NCBI GenBank assembly: GCA_903915655.1
Contig: CAIWTU010000117.1
Span: 1-56,332, forward strand
DNA: 56,332 nt
DNA from: an uncultured Geobacter sp.
GTDB taxonomy: Bacteria; Desulfobacterota; Desulfuromonadia; Geobacterales; Geobacteraceae
Direction: 5' to 3'
The notes under the pieces were generated by a model. The model was not told where the DNA came from. It did no database searches and saw nothing but the letters and a program-made list of their open reading frames with translations. The position numbers and the translations under genes are program-made. Positions 54,505 through 56,332 of the stretch are shown piece after piece. The first letter of the stretch is position 1. Each line of letters opens with the position of its first letter.

Positions 54505-56196
54505 ATGAACAACGATCCCTTTCCCCCTCGCCTCCCTTCCCACCTTCGTGGGCATGCACTTCTGGAGGATCCACTCTATAACAAAGGAACAGCATTCACC
54601 GATGAGGAGAGGGAGAAACTTGGCCTGACAGGGTTGCTGCCCCCGCATGTCGATTCGATGGCGGAGCAGGTGATGAGAGCTTACGACGCGTTTCAGGAGA
54701 TGGAGACCGACCTTCACAAACACATCTACCTGCGTCAGCTCCAGGACGCCAATGAAGTGCTTTTCTGCCGGTTGCTCGCTGAGCATATCGAGGAGATGCT
54801 CCCCATCGTCTATACCCCGACCGTGGGTCTGGGCTGCCAGCTATTTAGCCACATCTACCGGCGGCCGCGGGGATTGTTCATCTCCTACCCGAATCGCGAC
54901 CGCATCCGCCAGATGCTTGCCAACCGACCAAACCCGGATGTGGATGTCATCGTCGTCACGGACGGCGAGCGGATCCTCGGCATTGGCGATCAGGGTATAG
55001 GCGGCATGGGCATCCCTATCGGCAAGCTGTCTCTCTACACGCTCATCGGCGGTATCCACCCCAGCCGCACCCTCCCCATTATTCTGGATGTGGGGACCAA
55101 CAACCAAGAGCGGCTCTCAGATCCGTTGTACATGGGCTGGCGTCACGAACGCATTGCCGGCGAAGAGTATTATGCGTTCATCGACCTGTTCGTGGCGGCC
55201 GTCAAGGAAGAACTTCCTTCCGTATGTCTCCAATGGGAAGATTTCGCCACACCACACGCACGCCCCCTCCTGCAAAAGTACCGTGATGAATTGCTGACCT
55301 TCAATGACGATATCCAGGGAACTGCAGCCGTCGTCCTCGGGGCGATTATGGGGGCGATCGATGTCACCGGGCGGCCGTTTCAGGAACAGCAGATTGTCAT
55401 CCTCGGCGCAGGTTCAGCGGGCATTGGTGTAGCAGACTACCTGCGGGCGGCCATGATCAGACAGGGCCTGAGCGAGGCCGAGGCGAGGAGCCGTTTCTTC
55501 ATCGTGGACAGGGACGGCCTGCTCCAGAACAAACGCGGGGATCTCGTGCCGGAACAGGCCGTTTATGCCCAGCCGTGGGACAGGATTGCCAACTGGCCCA
55601 AAACCATGAACGGCGCCACCGGTCTGGCCGACGTCATCAACTCGATAGACGCAACGGTGCTCATCGGCCTCTCCACTGTAAACGGCGCTTTTAGTGAACC
55701 GATTGTACGCGCTATGGCTGCAAAGGTGGAACGGCCCATCATTTTCCCCCTGTCTAATCCCACGAGCAACTCCGAGGCGAAGGGGGAGGATCTTATCCAC
55801 TGGACAGAGGGCCGTGCTCTGGTGGCGAGCGGTTCGCCTTTTGCCCCCGTCGAATGGCAGGGGAGGAAGATTCGCATCGCCCAATGTAATAACGTCTATA
55901 TTTTCCCGGCCGTCGGCCTTGCGCTTGCCGCCTCTGGCGCCAGGCGCGTGACCGACGCCATGATGATCGCCGCAGCGGAGGAACTCGGGAAAAATTCCCC
56001 GGCCATCAAGGACCCCCACGGGGCGCTCCTTCCGGCCCTCACGGAGGTGCGGGAGGCGGCAGCCAAAATCGCCGTGGCCGTCGGTTTGCAGGCTATCCAA
56101 GACGGCGTGGCCCCCGCACTATCCGAAGACGACCTCCGCCGGCGCATCGAGGGGTTACAATGGCGGCCGGAATATCAGACATATCTGTATATTTAG
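54505..56196 (+). CDS. maeA: NAD-dependent malic enzyme (oxaloacetate-decarboxylating)
   Basis: A 563-residue malic enzyme of the large SfcA/MaeA type, which turns malate into pyruvate and CO2. Conserved blocks are PIVYTPTVGLGCQ (catalytic Tyr), VVTDGERILGIGDQGIGGMG, NDDIQGTAAVVLGAI, the dinucleotide fold ILGAGSAGIGVADYL and PIIFPLSNPTSNSEA. Length matches E. coli MaeA closely. Ribosome-binding site aggag at good spacing. The GC-rich composition is higher than in the flanking relic DNA. Its stop codon TAG runs straight into the palindromic repeats. Confidence 0.95.
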   Translation: MNNDPFPPRLPSHLRGHALLEDPLYNKGTAFTDEEREKLGLTGLLPPHVDSMAEQVMRAYDAFQEMETDLHKHIYLRQLQDANEVLFCRLLAEHIEEMLPIVYTPTVGLGCQLFSHIYRRPRGLFISYPNRDRIRQMLANRPNPDVDVIVVTDGERILGIGDQGIGGMGIPIGKLSLYTLIGGIHPSRTLPIILDVGTNNQERLSDPLYMGWRHERIAGEEYYAFIDLFVAAVKEELPSVCLQWEDFATPHARPLLQKYRDELLTFNDDIQGTAAVVLGAIMGAIDVTGRPFQEQQIVILGAGSAGIGVADYLRAAMIRQGLSEAEARSRFFIVDRDGLLQNKRGDLVPEQAVYAQPWDRIANWPKTMNGATGLADVINSIDATVLIGLSTVNGAFSEPIVRAMAAKVERPIIFPLSNPTSNSEAKGEDLIHWTEGRALVASGSPFAPVEWQGRKIRIAQCNNVYIFPAVGLALAASGARRVTDAMMIAAAEELGKNSPAIKDPHGALLPALTEVREAAAKIAVAVGLQAIQDGVAPALSEDDLRRRIEGLQWRPEYQTYLYI

Positions 56197-56332
56197 TAAG
56201 TTAGAAGTTATTTCCTGCGATTTACAGCAGAAAATAACTTCGTAAACTTACTTATCCCTTTTTAGGGGTTAGTAAGTTAGAAGTTATTTCCTGCGATTTA
56301 CAGCAGAAAATAACTTCGTAAACTTACTTATC
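56195..56332. repeat. Tandem palindromic repeats at the end of the window
   Basis: Two copies of the same unit lie 76 bases apart (56195-56254 and 56271-56332); copy two runs to the last base. Each copy is an inverted repeat: gtaagttagaagttatttcc with ggaaataacttcgtaaacttac-like complement around a small loop, with few mismatches. The 16-base spacer is tcccttttta ggggtt. The first copy begins one base before the end of the malic-enzyme stop codon. The hairpin could end transcription. More copies may follow beyond the window. Confidence 0.85.

Overview
The window looks like a chromosome segment of a Geobacter-type deltaproteobacterium (Geobacterales/Desulfuromonadia). The gene neighbourhoods trpA-accD-folC-lptD, lysM-dprA-topA-trmFO-maf-yggS, and metI/metC with cysK fit that group. 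So do desulfoferrodoxin, a tRNA-Sec gene and many TTG starts. This assignment is inferred from content; no search was run.

Layout. 1-4300 is a mobile/relic zone: the 3' end of an IS256-family transposase, a large unassigned DDE transposase, the remnant of a heavy-metal efflux operon (a Cys/His-rich exported protein and a TolC-PII chimera), and an IS4-like transposase relic. 4397-9880 is sulfur metabolism: mnmA, then metC and metI behind a SAM-I riboswitch with terminator, rpsU, and cysK with a palindromic promoter. 10170-21024 holds a MarC protein, an ECF sigma/anti-sigma pair, small exported proteins, queH, an Old Yellow Enzyme, an Uup-like ABC-F protein, a Cnr-like ECF sigma module, a CvfB-like protein and a zinc-ribbon protein. 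21522-25580 holds a lipoprotein interrupted at a G10 tract, a LysE exporter and an unusual GNAT-histidine-kinase fusion. 25832-30725 holds cyclophilin, superoxide reductase, tldD with a DUF4911-like protein, a PAP2 phosphatase and a U32 protein. 31152-38622 runs lysM, dprA, topA, trmFO, maf, yggS on the plus strand. 45841 down to 38647 runs mcp, trpA, accD, folC, lptD on the minus strand.

46138-47465 is a promoter plus selenocysteine tRNA (selC), followed by fragments of an integrase, an AAA ATPase, a BREX BrxL-like protein and a possible group II intron piece. This reads as the wreck of an integrated defence island. 47466-53566 holds a TPR protein and a YhaO/YhaN-like nuclease-ATPase pair with an overlapping nucleotidyltransferase. 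53721-54330 is a decayed REP-associated transposase, a large palindrome and another small relic. The window closes with malic enzyme, whose stop codon runs into tandem palindromic repeats that reach the last base.

The most notable signals are: several relic genes that are internal-deletion chimeras (TolC-PII, ATPase-BrxL, integrase, RAYT), two of which kept an open frame; the GNAT-kinase fusion; the G10-interrupted lipoprotein; and the selC-anchored defence remains.
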